DNA of 64,000 bases from an uncultured Clostridia bacterium (GCA_947626105.1 CANQQY010000006.1:1-64000); one strand, 5' to 3'. Positions 1 to 8,411 are shown, counted from the first letter of the stretch. Numbers and translations are program-made. The notes: a model not told the origin generated them from the sequence alone.

Positions 1-311
1 AAAATAATGTTGACGCTATTCAGAATCGTGCCCACCTCAGTCACCTGCGGTGACAGCTCCTCCTTGGGAGGAGCCTTGTTCGCGGCGATATTCACTCATT
101 TCATGCCCCCTCCGTGGGAGGGGGGTAGGGGGGTGGGGCGAGTCCTAAAATAATGTTGACGCTATTCAGAATCGTGCCCACCTCAGTCACCTGCGGTGAC
201 AGCTCCTCCTTGGGAGGAGCCTTATTCGCGGCGATATTCGTTCATCTCATGCCCCCTCCGTGGGAGGGGGGTAGGGGGGTGGGACGAGTTCTAAAATAAT
301 GCCCACCTCAT
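1..311. repeat. Two tandem 146-bp intergenic repeats plus a short third start
   Basis: Positions 1-146 and 147-292 are direct copies differing at only a few bases. Each begins AAAATAATGTTGACGC and contains small hairpins: GTCACCTGCGGTGAC, then CTCCTCCTTGGGAGGAG, then a C-rich/G-rich pair CCCCCTCC...GGAGGGGGG. A third copy starts at 293 but jumps after AAAATAATG straight to the CCCACCTCA block. The block ATTCAGAATCGTGCCCAC (18-35 and 164-181) recurs with one extra T at 698-716, on the far side of the DUF559 gene. No gene is seen in 1-311. Hairpin-rich intergenic repeats of this sort are common in Clostridia; function unknown. Confidence 0.9.
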
Positions 312-671
312 TTAATCTTGGGGGTGTTCCAAATGGTTCAATATGTCCTCACAAACGCCTTTGAAATTATGATTCAACTCAATGTTGGAATACCGAAGCA
401 CAGTTATGCCGTTCGATTTCAAAAATTCATCGCGTTCAGCATCATAATGTTGTGCCTTTTCTTCATAATGTTGTGCGCCGTCCAACTCGATGGCAAGTTT
501 TGCATTTGCGCAATAAAAATCAACAATGTAATTCCCTATAACATATTGGCGATGAACCGAATAAGGAAGTAATCTGAAAAAATTATACCAAAGTTTGCGC
601 TCCTCTTTTGTCATGTTTTTTCGAAGTGCTCGCGCATTGTTTGTCAGGTTTGAATTACTTGTGTAGTGCAT
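312..671 (-). CDS. DUF559 domain protein, Vsr/restriction-endonuclease-like
   Basis: About 119 residues. It carries the DUF559 signature: an N-terminal ARALRKNMTKEERKLWY block, then RQYVIGNYIVDFYCA, then LAIELDGAQHYEE and a C-terminal GITVLRYSNIEL. The D and ExD-type acidic residues in VDFYC and IELDG are the likely metal ligands of a PD-(D/E)XK/Vsr-like fold; the fold is known of the family, activity here is inference. The start at 671 is chosen because GAGGA precedes that ATG at proper spacing. The frame stays open to a TTG at 746, but those extra 25 codons (RREIKIVGNDSES...) are translated from the intergenic repeat, so a longer protein is unlikely. The gene sits between copies of the same repeat block, which suggests it moves or spreads with the repeat. 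Confidence 0.8.
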   Translation of the reverse strand: MHYTSNSNLTNNARALRKNMTKEERKLWYNFFRLLPYSVHRQYVIGNYIVDFYCANAKLAIELDGAQHYEEKAQHYDAERDEFLKSNGITVLRYSNIELNHNFKGVCEDILNHLEHPQD

Positions 672-806
672 TTGTTCCTCGGAATAAGGATAAGGTGATT
701 CAGAATCGTTGCCCACTATCTTGATCTCCCTCCTACTTCGCGCCAAGGGAGGCGCTCGTGCCGCGCTTAGAGAGGGGCAGAATGCCCCGCCTCGGCGATT
801 CCTTAA

Positions 807-1529
807 TCACCCAACCTTTTTGTTAATAAGGTCAAGGGCGGAAAAATCGGTCAGATCGTTGCGCAGAGGGGTGACGGAAATGTGTCCCGTCATCGTGGCG
901 TCCGTGTCGAGCGAGAGGTCCGTCGTTCCCTCATACAGGCATTTGAGCTTCGGCTCAATCGTTCCGTCGGGCAGAAATTCAAATTCATCCGTATAAACGG
1001 CGGGACCCATTTTCGTCATCAGAATCTCGTCGCCCTCCGCAGGGAAGTTGACATTGACGATCTCGGCATGGTCTAAAAGGCGTCGGGAGAGGATGAGCTG
1101 ATACACTCTGTCGATGTTCCTGACGGCGTTCTCAAAGGAGTGGAAAGCGGCGGAGAGGGCGATCGAGGGGACGCCGCAAATGGCCGCCTCGAAGCAAGCC
1201 CCGACGGTACCAGAATAGTGGATGTCGCCGCCGACATTCGGGCCGTTGTTGATGCCCGAGAGAACGAGGTCGAATTTTTTCTTCATTCCGAGAATGGCGA
1301 CGCGAACGCAATCGGCGGGGGTGGAATCGACGCTCCACGCCTCTATTCCGTCGAAAAGATCGACCTTCTTCACCTCATACGGTTTATGGATCTCGATGGA
1401 ATGGCTCTTTGCGCTCTGTTGGACTTTGGGAGCGAACACGGTGACTTCGCCGATTTTTTTTGCCCAATCGACGAGATGCGTGAGGCCTTCCGCCTCGATC
1501 CCGTCGTCGTTTGTCAAAAGTATTTTCAT
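807..1529 (-). CDS. surE: SurE, 5'/3'-nucleotidase
   Basis: 240 residues, the usual SurE length. The family signature is complete: NDDG at residues 7-10 (metal-binding Asp pair), the conserved Ser in QQSAKSHS near 39-44, and SGINNGPNVGGD at 91-102 followed by YSGTVGACFEA. SurE enzymes remove phosphate from nucleoside monophosphates in the cytoplasm and need a divalent metal. It is the last gene of a three-gene minus-strand operon with two DHH phosphoesterases. Its start overlaps the stop of the preceding gene by 4 bp (ATGA), so the genes are probably translationally coupled. The grouping suggests a shared role in recycling short RNA and nucleotides. Confidence 0.95.
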   Translation of the reverse strand: MKILLTNDDGIEAEGLTHLVDWAKKIGEVTVFAPKVQQSAKSHSIEIHKPYEVKKVDLFDGIEAWSVDSTPADCVRVAILGMKKKFDLVLSGINNGPNVGGDIHYSGTVGACFEAAICGVPSIALSAAFHSFENAVRNIDRVYQLILSRRLLDHAEIVNVNFPAEGDEILMTKMGPAVYTDEFEFLPDGTIEPKLKCLYEGTTDLSLDTDATMTGHISVTPLRNDLTDFSALDLINKKVG

Positions 1530-2506
1530 AACCAGCCCTCGTGCGTGGATTTGTATTCGCCTAAGGTGCGGTCGGCGTCCTCGATGAGCGCGTGCATTTC
1601 TTCTTCGGAGAAAACCGTCGCGCCGGCAGCCATGTTATGACCGCCTCCGTGATATTTGATCGCAAGGTCGTTGATCCCGAGAAAGCGGGAGCGGAGCCTG
1701 ACGCGGATATTTCCCGCCTCGGTATTTTGGATGAATGCGATCCAGATGAGGCTGCCGCGGATCTTACTTAGATCGCTTACGACGTCGCTTGCCGCTTCCA
1801 TATTGAGCCCGAACCGCTCCTGCACCGCCCGATCCATATAGATATAAGCGACCCCGTGCTGTGTGATACAAATATTGTCGTAGACAAAGGATTTGAGCCG
1901 CAATTTCTTGATATCTTCCGTATAGAGATTGGCAAACAGCGATTCATAATCCAAACCGCAGTCGAGAAGCGCCCCTGCAAGCCGCATGGTGTCTCCCGTC
2001 ACGCCCTCGAAGCGGAATCTTCCGCTGTCCGTCACCATACCGAGATAGATGAACGTCGCCGCCTCGGGCGTCATTTTGAGCCTATCTTTGAAGGTCACAT
2101 AAAAATCTGCGATCATCTCGCAAGCGGACGAGCGGAAATCTTCGACCCAGTTGATGTCGCCGTAGGGATCCGCTTCGATATGGTGATCGATCTTTATGAT
2201 CTCTTTCGCTTTCGCGTAATTTTGATTGGAGATCCGCTTCCGCGTACCCGTATCGATGACGATGAGAAGGGCGTCCGCATAAACTTCCTCGGGGACGAGA
2301 TCCTCTGCGCCGCAAAAGGCGAGATAATCGGAAAAGTCCTCGTCGGCGAGGTAGATCTTCTTTTCGGGATAGGTATCGCGCAGGAGCTTAGTAAAACCCT
2401 TCGTCGACCCGACCGCGTCGCCGTCGGGTCGGATATGACGGGAAACGACGATCGTTTGGTAGCTTTCGATCTTCTCTAAAATTTGTTTCTTGATCTCTTC
2501 GTTCAT
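1526..2506 (-). CDS. DHH/DHHA1 phosphoesterase, NrnA-like (copy 1)
   Basis: 326 residues. Motifs run in DHH order: RHIRPDGDAVGS at 23-34 (His and Asp metal ligands), VIDTG at 83-87, IDHHIEADP at 106-114 (the DHH motif), and GGGHNMAAGA near the C-terminus (DHHA1 substrate-binding loop). NrnA-type enzymes degrade nanoRNAs of two to five nucleotides and dephosphorylate pAp; related c-di-AMP and pGpG phosphodiesterases look alike, so the exact substrate is open. It overlaps the preceding DHH gene and the following surE by 4 bp each, a tight operon. It and its neighbour are diverged paralogues. Confidence 0.88.
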   Translation of the reverse strand: MNEEIKKQILEKIESYQTIVVSRHIRPDGDAVGSTKGFTKLLRDTYPEKKIYLADEDFSDYLAFCGAEDLVPEEVYADALLIVIDTGTRKRISNQNYAKAKEIIKIDHHIEADPYGDINWVEDFRSSACEMIADFYVTFKDRLKMTPEAATFIYLGMVTDSGRFRFEGVTGDTMRLAGALLDCGLDYESLFANLYTEDIKKLRLKSFVYDNICITQHGVAYIYMDRAVQERFGLNMEAASDVVSDLSKIRGSLIWIAFIQNTEAGNIRVRLRSRFLGINDLAIKYHGGGHNMAAGATVFSEEEMHALIEDADRTLGEYKSTHEGWL

Positions 2507-3441
2507 ACAGGCTCTCCCGCCAAAGTATTCAGATCGTCCAAGAGCCGCATAGCCGTCTCTTTATCGGGAACGGTACAGCCGCTTGCCTTTTTATGCCCGC
2601 CTCCGCCGTATTTCACGGCGATCGGGTTGATATTATAGCGGTTGGAACGGATCTCCACATGGATTCCGTCCTCCGCCTCGGTAAAGTTCACCCAGACAAA
2701 CACACCCTTGATATCCCGCATGAGCCCGACAAGCCCGGACGACACCACGGGGGCGGCGTCGCTGTTTTCGGGAAGATCCTCGCGGGAAGTGTAGATGTAT
2801 GCGACGTTGTTTTCCGTAAATTGGATCTTGTGCATGTTATCGGCGTCTCTGATGATCTCCGAAAAATCCTTGGAAAACAGATTATAGTAGAGCGTCGCGA
2901 GGTCGATCGGCTGGGATAGCAAAAACGCCGCCAGCTCGAAGGTGCGCGCCGTCGTCGAATCGAACACAAATCTGCCGCTGTCCGTCACCATGCCCATATA
3001 GAGATATGTAGCGGAGTTCAAGGAAAGTTTGAGCTTGCATTCCTTCGCAAACATGGTAACTAAGCCGCACGCGCTCTCGTAGGTGCTGTCGACAACGTCG
3101 AGATCCGCGATCTTTTCACAATAGATATGATGATCGAAGCGGAGCGTCTTTTCGGCTGTCTTGTATCTTTCGTCGCAGATCAGGCGGGAGGAACCGCAAT
3201 CGAGAATGATCGCAAGCGCGCCGCGGTAGGCCTCGTCCGGGATCTGATCCATTTGCACGTCAATAAAGGGAAGGCGGGTCGCAATATCTCCGACCATGTA
3301 GATCTCCTTCGAAGGAAAATTGTCTTTGAGAAGGGCGGCAAGCCCGATCTGGCTGCCCATCGCGTCGCCGTCGGGATGCGCATGGCGGTGGATGATGATT
3401 CTGTCGTACTTCTTGATCAATTTCAGTGCCTGTTTGAACAT
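2503..3441 (-). CDS. DHH/DHHA1 phosphoesterase, NrnA-like (copy 2)
   Basis: 312 residues, first gene of the surE operon. It has HRHAHPDGDAMGSQIG at 18-33, ILDCG at 79-83, RFDHHI at 101-106 and YGGGGHKKASG near the end, so all metal-binding and substrate-loop motifs are intact. It is clearly related to copy 1, yet sequence between motifs differs widely, for example DCG here against DTG there. Two intact, divergent copies in one operon imply separate substrates, perhaps nanoRNA for one and pAp or a cyclic-dinucleotide product for the other (inference). Transcription should start from a TTGACA/TACAAT promoter at 3482-3510, divergent from the kinase fusion gene. Confidence 0.88.
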   Translation of the reverse strand: MFKQALKLIKKYDRIIIHRHAHPDGDAMGSQIGLAALLKDNFPSKEIYMVGDIATRLPFIDVQMDQIPDEAYRGALAIILDCGSSRLICDERYKTAEKTLRFDHHIYCEKIADLDVVDSTYESACGLVTMFAKECKLKLSLNSATYLYMGMVTDSGRFVFDSTTARTFELAAFLLSQPIDLATLYYNLFSKDFSEIIRDADNMHKIQFTENNVAYIYTSREDLPENSDAAPVVSSGLVGLMRDIKGVFVWVNFTEAEDGIHVEIRSNRYNINPIAVKYGGGGHKKASGCTVPDKETAMRLLDDLNTLAGEPV

Positions 3442-3481
3442 TCGATAAACTCCCTATGATAGAATTTCCATTGAATGTTAT

Positions 3482-3542
3482 ATTGTATCATAAATTAATG
3501 GTTTTGTCAAGGCTTGACAAACTATGATCGTTCAAGTATAAT
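3482..3542. promoter_or_regulatory. Divergent sigma-A promoters sharing a palindromic -35 region
   Basis: Minus strand: -35 TTGACA (3505-3510) and -10 TACAAT (3482-3487), spacer 17, serving the DHH-surE operon. Plus strand: -35 TTGACA (3514-3519) and -10 TATAAT (3537-3542), spacer 17, serving the fusion gene at 3560. The two -35 boxes form the palindrome TTGTCAAGGCTTGACAA at 3504-3520, so two polymerases could not bind at once. Confidence 0.85.
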
Positions 3543-3559
3543 AAAAAGCGAGGTGAAAT

Positions 3560-4669
3560 ATGAGAAAATACAGGATCCGCGTCGGGCTCGACGTTGACGA
3601 TACGATCTACGAATGCAATTCCTATGCCGTTTCCATCATCAACAGCCGCCACCCGGATGAGGAGCCGCTCAGGATCGAAGAGATCAAGAGCTGGGGCGGC
3701 GCCGAGCGGCACGGGGACGAACGCGTCGCGCTCTACTCGGATCCCGAATTTGTCAGAACGCAGCCGATCAGCGAGGGCGCGCAGGAATTTGTGAAAAAGC
3801 TCTCCGAAATCGCGGATGTGTTCTTTATCACCGCCGTTCCCGCGCCCGTCATGAGCGCAAGGGCGGAACGGCTCGTCAAGGATTTCCCCGAGATCCCCGC
3901 CCAAAATATCATCATGGGAACGCGGAAGGAGTTGATCTCGCTCGATATCATGCTCGACGACGGCGCGCACAATATTTCAAGCTCCCGCGCCGCCTATCCC
4001 GTTCTCTTCCGGAAACCGTGGAATACGGGGCTTTCGGGGCTTCTCTCCGTCAACAGCTATGACGATTTCCTGCATTTTTGCGAGATGGTGAGAAATTCCT
4101 TCTCCGAAAAATTTCCCAAGCTCCGCAAGGGGGGCGTTCTGTGCCTCGTGGGGCCCTCGGGTTCGTCCAAAACGGAGATCGCAAACGGGCTCACACAGCT
4201 TAAAGGCTTTGAAAAGCCGCTCACCTCGACGACCCGCCCGCGCCGCAAAACGGAAGGGGGGGATTCCTACCGCTTTATTTCGGAAAACCAGTTCATCAAA
4301 GAGATGAAAGCGGGGCATTACATTGAAACGACGGTATACAGCGGCTACCACTACGGAACTTCCAGAGAGGATATCGACCCCATTGTCGACCGCGGCGCCG
4401 TCGCCGTGATCCCGATCGACATCTGCGGGGCGATCACCTTGAAAAATCTTTACCGCCGCCGCGCCATGCTCGTCTTTACCCGCCGCGACCGCGCGGAAGC
4501 AATCAAGAACATCATCATGCGGGATATCGACCTCGAAGATAAGGTGCGGCGCATCATGTCGCTGGATTTTGAGTACAGGAACAGCGAAGTTTGCGACGTC
4601 GAGATCAACGTCGGAAGCGACGTCAACGCGGCGGTGGAGCAGATCGTCGGGCTGACCCGCCAAGGTTGA
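3560..4669 (+). CDS. Fusion of HAD 5'(3')-deoxyribonucleotidase domain and guanylate-kinase-like domain
   Basis: 369 residues in two parts. Residues 1 to about 180 match the NT5C family of HAD phosphatases: nucleophile motif DVDDT at 11-15, FFITAVP at 88-94 and LDIMLDDGAHN at 128-138. Residues from about 190 match guanylate kinase: P-loop GPSGSSKT at 198-205 (usual GPSGVGKS), TSTTRPRR at 222-229, and YSGYHYGTSRED at 260-271, the GMP-binding tyrosine/YGT region. Joining a phosphatase that removes a nucleotide phosphate to a kinase that adds one is unusual. Either the two act on different nucleotides or one half is regulatory (inference). The start has GAGGTG 5 bases upstream. A separate gmk is expected elsewhere, as the P-loop departs from consensus. 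Confidence 0.8.
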   Translation: MRKYRIRVGLDVDDTIYECNSYAVSIINSRHPDEEPLRIEEIKSWGGAERHGDERVALYSDPEFVRTQPISEGAQEFVKKLSEIADVFFITAVPAPVMSARAERLVKDFPEIPAQNIIMGTRKELISLDIMLDDGAHNISSSRAAYPVLFRKPWNTGLSGLLSVNSYDDFLHFCEMVRNSFSEKFPKLRKGGVLCLVGPSGSSKTEIANGLTQLKGFEKPLTSTTRPRRKTEGGDSYRFISENQFIKEMKAGHYIETTVYSGYHYGTSREDIDPIVDRGAVAVIPIDICGAITLKNLYRRRAMLVFTRRDRAEAIKNIIMRDIDLEDKVRRIMSLDFEYRNSEVCDVEINVGSDVNAAVEQIVGLTRQG

Positions 4670-4682
4670 GTTGCAAAATGGA

Positions 4683-4709
4683 AAGAACGGTAGAACCCGT
4701 TCTTTTTTT
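4683..4709 (+). terminator. Rho-independent terminator after the kinase fusion
   Basis: AAGAACGG pairs with CCGTTCTT across the loop TAGAAC and is followed by a run of T, 14 bases after the stop codon. Confidence 0.85.
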
Positions 4710-4811
4710 ATGCCCGTTCCGTCTTGCCAAAGGGGCGGTTTTGTCAACTTTTATCATTCCAAAGTGTGAGAATGATTCTTTCATGTAAAAATAAAATATT
4801 TCATGAAAATC

Positions 4812-4884
4812 TTGACGTTTCATTTTTTCTCTGTTATAATACGGGTAGAAATTTTCAGGGCGGGTTCCCTTATGAAATAACCCG
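4812..4884 (+). promoter_or_regulatory. Sigma-A promoter and leader hairpin of the GH51 gene
   Basis: -35 TTGACG at 4812-4817 and -10 TATAAT at 4835-4840 with a 17-base spacer. The start should fall near 4847. The leader then carries an inverted repeat, CGGGTT (4861-4866) with AACCCG (4879-4884), just before the ribosome site GAGGAG. It could be an operator or a structure affecting translation; nothing in the window names a regulator. Confidence 0.75.
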
Positions 4885-4897
4885 CGAGGAGTAACAT

Positions 4898-7501
4898 ATG
4901 GTGCGTTATACGCTGGACGCAAGCAAGAGGGGCGTTGATATTTCAAAGCATCTCTACGGGCTCTTTTTCGAAGACATCAACCAAGCGGCGGACGGGGGTC
5001 TGAATGCGGAAATGGTCATCAATAACTCGTTTGAATACGAGTATTTTACCTATGACGATTACAACTGCGAAAGCCGCGTGGAAGCACGTTCCAACAAAGG
5101 ATTTTATTGGGATATTTACGGCGCAGGTCCCAGAAAGATCGTAAAAAAGGGGGGCATGAACGAAAATAATCCCTCATACCTTCTTCTCGACGTCGGCGGG
5201 ATCTATCATCTCGAAAACCCCGGTTTTTACACAAACGGCGGTTACGATATCTATGGCATGCCCGTCGTGAACGGGGAGACTTACCATTTTTCGATGTGGA
5301 TCAAACGTCTCGGGTTCAAGGGCGTTGCAAAAATCTTTATCAGAGGGGCGCACGGCAGACATACGAGCGTGGGAGAGATCAAGATCCCCGCGGGGACGGA
5401 CGGCGACTGGATCAAAGTTGCTTGCTCCGTCAAGGCGGAAAAGGATACGATGGGGCGTCTCTGCATTACGCTTGAAGGCAACGGTAAACTCGGGATCGAC
5501 TATGTTTCTCTCCTTCCCGCAACCGTTTGGGGAGATCCCAATAAATACAGGAACGGGAAATTGTCGCCCCGCATCGTCGAGGCGATGAAGAACTGCCATC
5601 CTTCCTTTTTGAGGTTCCCCGGCGGGTGCGTCGTTGAAGGGGACGTCGCGTTTGATTACCAATATAAATGGCGCAATACGGTCGGCCCTTTGGAACAGCG
5701 CCGCCAGATCCCCAACGTCTGGCGCTATATGCAGTCTTACGGGATCGGTTTTTATGAATATTTTGCGCTCTGCGAGGATCTTCATATGACGCCGCTCCCC
5801 GTTCTTCACTGCGGCGTGCTCTGCCAGATCCGTATGGGCGAACAGCGCAAGACGGGCTACCAGCGCATCGTTCCCGGGACGGCGCAATTTCAGAGCGAAG
5901 TGATCGACAACGTCGCCGATCTCATTTATTTTGCAAAGGGGGATATCTCCTCTTCGGACAAAAACGAGTCTTATTGGGCGAAAGTGCGTTCGGATATGGG
6001 GCATCCCGCGCCCTTCGAATTGAAGTATATCGGGATCGGCAACGAAAACTGGGGCTACGAATACTTCGATAATTTTGCGTCCTGCCTTCTCGGCGTCCGC
6101 CAGTATATGTATAAGGGCAGGCTCACCGATCTTTTGAAACTCTTCGATATCACGATCGTTACGAGTGCGGGCGTGGATATCCGCCCGCAGGACAGCAACG
6201 ACTCGTGGAAGATCATCAATGAAAAATACCGCGATATGATCGTGGACGAGCACGTCTACAATTCCTACCAGTGGTTTATCGACAATACCAAGCGGTACGA
6301 CTGTTACGACAGAAGCGGTGCGAAGGTATTTATGGGCGAATATGCCATGCACACGATGTCGGACGGCAGGGGACGGCTCAACGGCGACAACAATCTCAAA
6401 GCGGCTCTTTCGGAAGCGGCGTTCCTCACGGGCTGCGAACGCAATTCGGACGTCGTGAAGATGACCTGCTATGCGCCGCTCTTCGCTTCCACCTATCATT
6501 ATCGCTGGACGCCCAACATGATCTGGTTCAACGCGCGCGACGTCATGCTGACGCCGAACTACTACGTCCAGCAGATGTTTGCCTCCAATACGGGCAAATA
6601 CACGCTTACGGATGTCTCCGAAGTAAACGACGACAACGCGGGGGGGCTCCTCATCGGCGGGCATCGTACCGCAAGCGCCGTCTCGAAAGTGCTCGTGCGC
6701 GACATCAAGAGCGGCAAAACGGTCTACGAGCACGACTTCAAAGACGGTCTCGGCGGCTGGAAGGTATATCCGAATTGCTGCGGCGGGCATATCGAGAACG
6801 GGGAGCTGATCATCGAAGAGAGCGAAGCGTTCAACGGCTTCTATTATGACGAGCAATCTTTTTCGGACTGTGAAGTGGAGATCTTCTTCCGCCGTCTTTC
6901 GGGAGAACAGAGCTTTATCGGCGGCGTCGGCGTTGCGGATGTCAGGGATATCGGGACGATGGACAGCGCTGGATTTTCGATCTGCTGCCAATACGGGAAG
7001 AATCACAAAGGGTACGACGTTTCGTTCGATAAGAGAGTCGACTTCATGCGTACCGTATGCGAGATGATGGGCAAGGATAAATTCCTCGGCTATTCTCCCG
7101 AGGGGAACATCTTAAAGCTCGTCTATACCAAAAAGACTTTTACGGCGTACATTTATAAGGACGAGGCGTGGCACGAAGTGCTCTTCAAGAACATCTGGAA
7201 GGTCAACGAGCGCGTGTTCCAGACGACTTCCGTCGGAGAGGACGGGAAGATCTACTTAAAGGTCGTCAACGTGTCCGACCGCGACGAAGAGATGGTCGCC
7301 GAGCTCAAAGGCTTCGAGGGAAAGACCAAGGCGCACGTCACGACGCTCTGGGACGAGGACGTCACCGTGATCAACGAGATCAACGTCAAGGCGGGCAAAA
7401 AGCACAATATCGAGCCCGTCGAAAGCGACCTGAAACTCAACGGAAACACGCTCACTGCGACCCTCAAAAAAAACAGTCTGAACGTATTTGTGATCGAATA
7501 A
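4898..7501 (+). CDS. Alpha-L-arabinofuranosidase, GH51
   Basis: 867 residues, longer than the roughly 500-residue core of GH51. The catalytic acid/base is E383 in IGIGNENWGYEY and the nucleophile is E481 in FMGEYAMHT, both typical of GH51. Residues from about 90 to 215 look like a carbohydrate-binding/jelly-roll insert (YHFSMWIKRLGF...). Residues 610-780 (HDFKDGLGGWKVYPNCCGG...) form a second sugar-binding-like beta domain before the usual C-terminal barrel cap. There is no signal peptide, so it should act in the cytoplasm on imported arabino-oligosaccharides. It is monocistronic, with its own promoter and terminator, and no transporter or regulator lies beside it. The start at 4898 has a strong GAGGAG site. 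Confidence 0.9.
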   Translation: MVRYTLDASKRGVDISKHLYGLFFEDINQAADGGLNAEMVINNSFEYEYFTYDDYNCESRVEARSNKGFYWDIYGAGPRKIVKKGGMNENNPSYLLLDVGGIYHLENPGFYTNGGYDIYGMPVVNGETYHFSMWIKRLGFKGVAKIFIRGAHGRHTSVGEIKIPAGTDGDWIKVACSVKAEKDTMGRLCITLEGNGKLGIDYVSLLPATVWGDPNKYRNGKLSPRIVEAMKNCHPSFLRFPGGCVVEGDVAFDYQYKWRNTVGPLEQRRQIPNVWRYMQSYGIGFYEYFALCEDLHMTPLPVLHCGVLCQIRMGEQRKTGYQRIVPGTAQFQSEVIDNVADLIYFAKGDISSSDKNESYWAKVRSDMGHPAPFELKYIGIGNENWGYEYFDNFASCLLGVRQYMYKGRLTDLLKLFDITIVTSAGVDIRPQDSNDSWKIINEKYRDMIVDEHVYNSYQWFIDNTKRYDCYDRSGAKVFMGEYAMHTMSDGRGRLNGDNNLKAALSEAAFLTGCERNSDVVKMTCYAPLFASTYHYRWTPNMIWFNARDVMLTPNYYVQQMFASNTGKYTLTDVSEVNDDNAGGLLIGGHRTASAVSKVLVRDIKSGKTVYEHDFKDGLGGWKVYPNCCGGHIENGELIIEESEAFNGFYYDEQSFSDCEVEIFFRRLSGEQSFIGGVGVADVRDIGTMDSAGFSICCQYGKNHKGYDVSFDKRVDFMRTVCEMMGKDKFLGYSPEGNILKLVYTKKTFTAYIYKDEAWHEVLFKNIWKVNERVFQTTSVGEDGKIYLKVVNVSDRDEEMVAELKGFEGKTKAHVTTLWDEDVTVINEINVKAGKKHNIEPVESDLKLNGNTLTATLKKNSLNVFVIE

Positions 7502-7512
7502 AAGAAAGGTCG

Positions 7513-7540
7513 AAAGGGACTCCTGCGGGAGTCCTTTTTT
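7513..7540 (+). terminator. Terminator after the GH51 gene
   Basis: GGACTCC pairs with GGAGTCC around TGCG, followed by TTTTTT. It separates the GH51 transcript from the spoIIIA operon. Confidence 0.9.
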
Positions 7541-7568
7541 CATATTCCGGATCTTGTCCACATATCAT
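7541..7568 (+). promoter_or_regulatory. Probable sigma-E promoter of the spoIIIA operon
   Basis: CATATT at 7541-7546 and CATATCAT at 7561-7568, separated by 14 bases, resemble the sigma-E pattern (ATATT, then CATACA-T). It lies immediately after the upstream terminator. In Bacillus the spoIIIA operon is sigma-E dependent. The predicted start is at or next to the spoIIIAA ATG at 7575. Confidence 0.6.
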
Positions 7569-7574
7569 ATAGCG

Positions 7575-8411
7575 ATGTTGGACTTTCTTCCGCCGCGCAT
7601 CAGAGAGGCGCTTCAATATATCAACGCGAATTTCCTCTACGAACTCCGCATGAGGGCAGACAAGCCCCTTCTTGCGAATCTCGGAGGGGATTTCCGCTAT
7701 CTCGGAGCGTACGGCGTTTCGGCGGAAAAGGACGCGCTCCGCCCGACGCCCGCGGAGATCGGGGAAACGCTCTTTGCGGCGAGCAATTTTTCGGTCTATT
7801 CGGTGGAAAACCAGATCCGCCAAGGCTTTGTAACGGGCGCGGAGGGCGAGAGGATCGGGATCGCGGGCTCTTACGTCTACGAGGGGACGAATGTGCTTTC
7901 CGTGACGAACGTCACATCTCTCTGTATCCGCATCCCGCATGCGGTCGAAGGCTGCGCGGAGGAGATCTACGGGTCATGCTTTTCGCCGTCGCCCTGTTCC
8001 GTTCTCATTATGGCGCCCCCGGGAGAGGGCAAAACGACCCTTTTGAGAGACTTATGCCGCCTCGTATCCGCCCGCACGGGAAAAAATATCCTTGTCTGCG
8101 ACGAGCGCGGGGAACTTTCCGCGGGAGAACTCGGAGGAACTTCCGACGTCATGCGTTTTGCGGACAAGCTGACGGCGTTTACAAGCGGGATCCGCGCCAT
8201 GCGCCCCGATATCATCGTGACGGACGAGCTCCTTCCCCAAGACTATCTTGCGGTGAAAAGAGCGATCGAGGGCGGGGTGCTGGTATTCGCTTCGGCGCAC
8301 TTGAAGCGGTATGAGGACGTTCCGCAAAAGCTCTTTTCCCGATATGTGCTTCTCGACGGGCTCGGGCGGATCGGAAGCGTCCTGAACGAGGTGGGCGAGC
8401 GTGTGGCTTAA
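7575..8411 (+). CDS. spoIIIAA: Stage III sporulation protein AA, ATPase
   Basis: 278 residues from the ATG at 7575. The Walker A motif APPGEGKTTLLRDL lies near 147-160 and a Walker B-like strand NILVCDERGEL follows, matching the secretion-type ATPase SpoIIIAA. It powers the SpoIIIA-SpoIIQ channel between mother cell and forespore. An in-frame TTG at 7554 lies upstream, but the sigma-E-like -10 box covers that region, so 7575 is preferred. No Shine-Dalgarno sequence precedes it, which fits a leaderless message. It overlaps spoIIIAB by 11 bases and begins an eight-gene operon with all members in standard order. Confidence 0.95.
   Translation: MLDFLPPRIREALQYINANFLYELRMRADKPLLANLGGDFRYLGAYGVSAEKDALRPTPAEIGETLFAASNFSVYSVENQIRQGFVTGAEGERIGIAGSYVYEGTNVLSVTNVTSLCIRIPHAVEGCAEEIYGSCFSPSPCSVLIMAPPGEGKTTLLRDLCRLVSARTGKNILVCDERGELSAGELGGTSDVMRFADKLTAFTSGIRAMRPDIIVTDELLPQDYLAVKRAIEGGVLVFASAHLKRYEDVPQKLFSRYVLLDGLGRIGSVLNEVGERVA

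Noticed and set aside
709..996. Open frame across the surE end and the repeat edge
   Set aside because: It overlaps surE antisense and repeat DNA, with no start signal.
5174..7006. Long open frame on the minus strand opposite the GH51 gene (610 codons)
   Set aside because: It mirrors the codon pattern of GH51 on the other strand, has no ribosome site and no recognisable domain. GC-rich third positions create such shadows.
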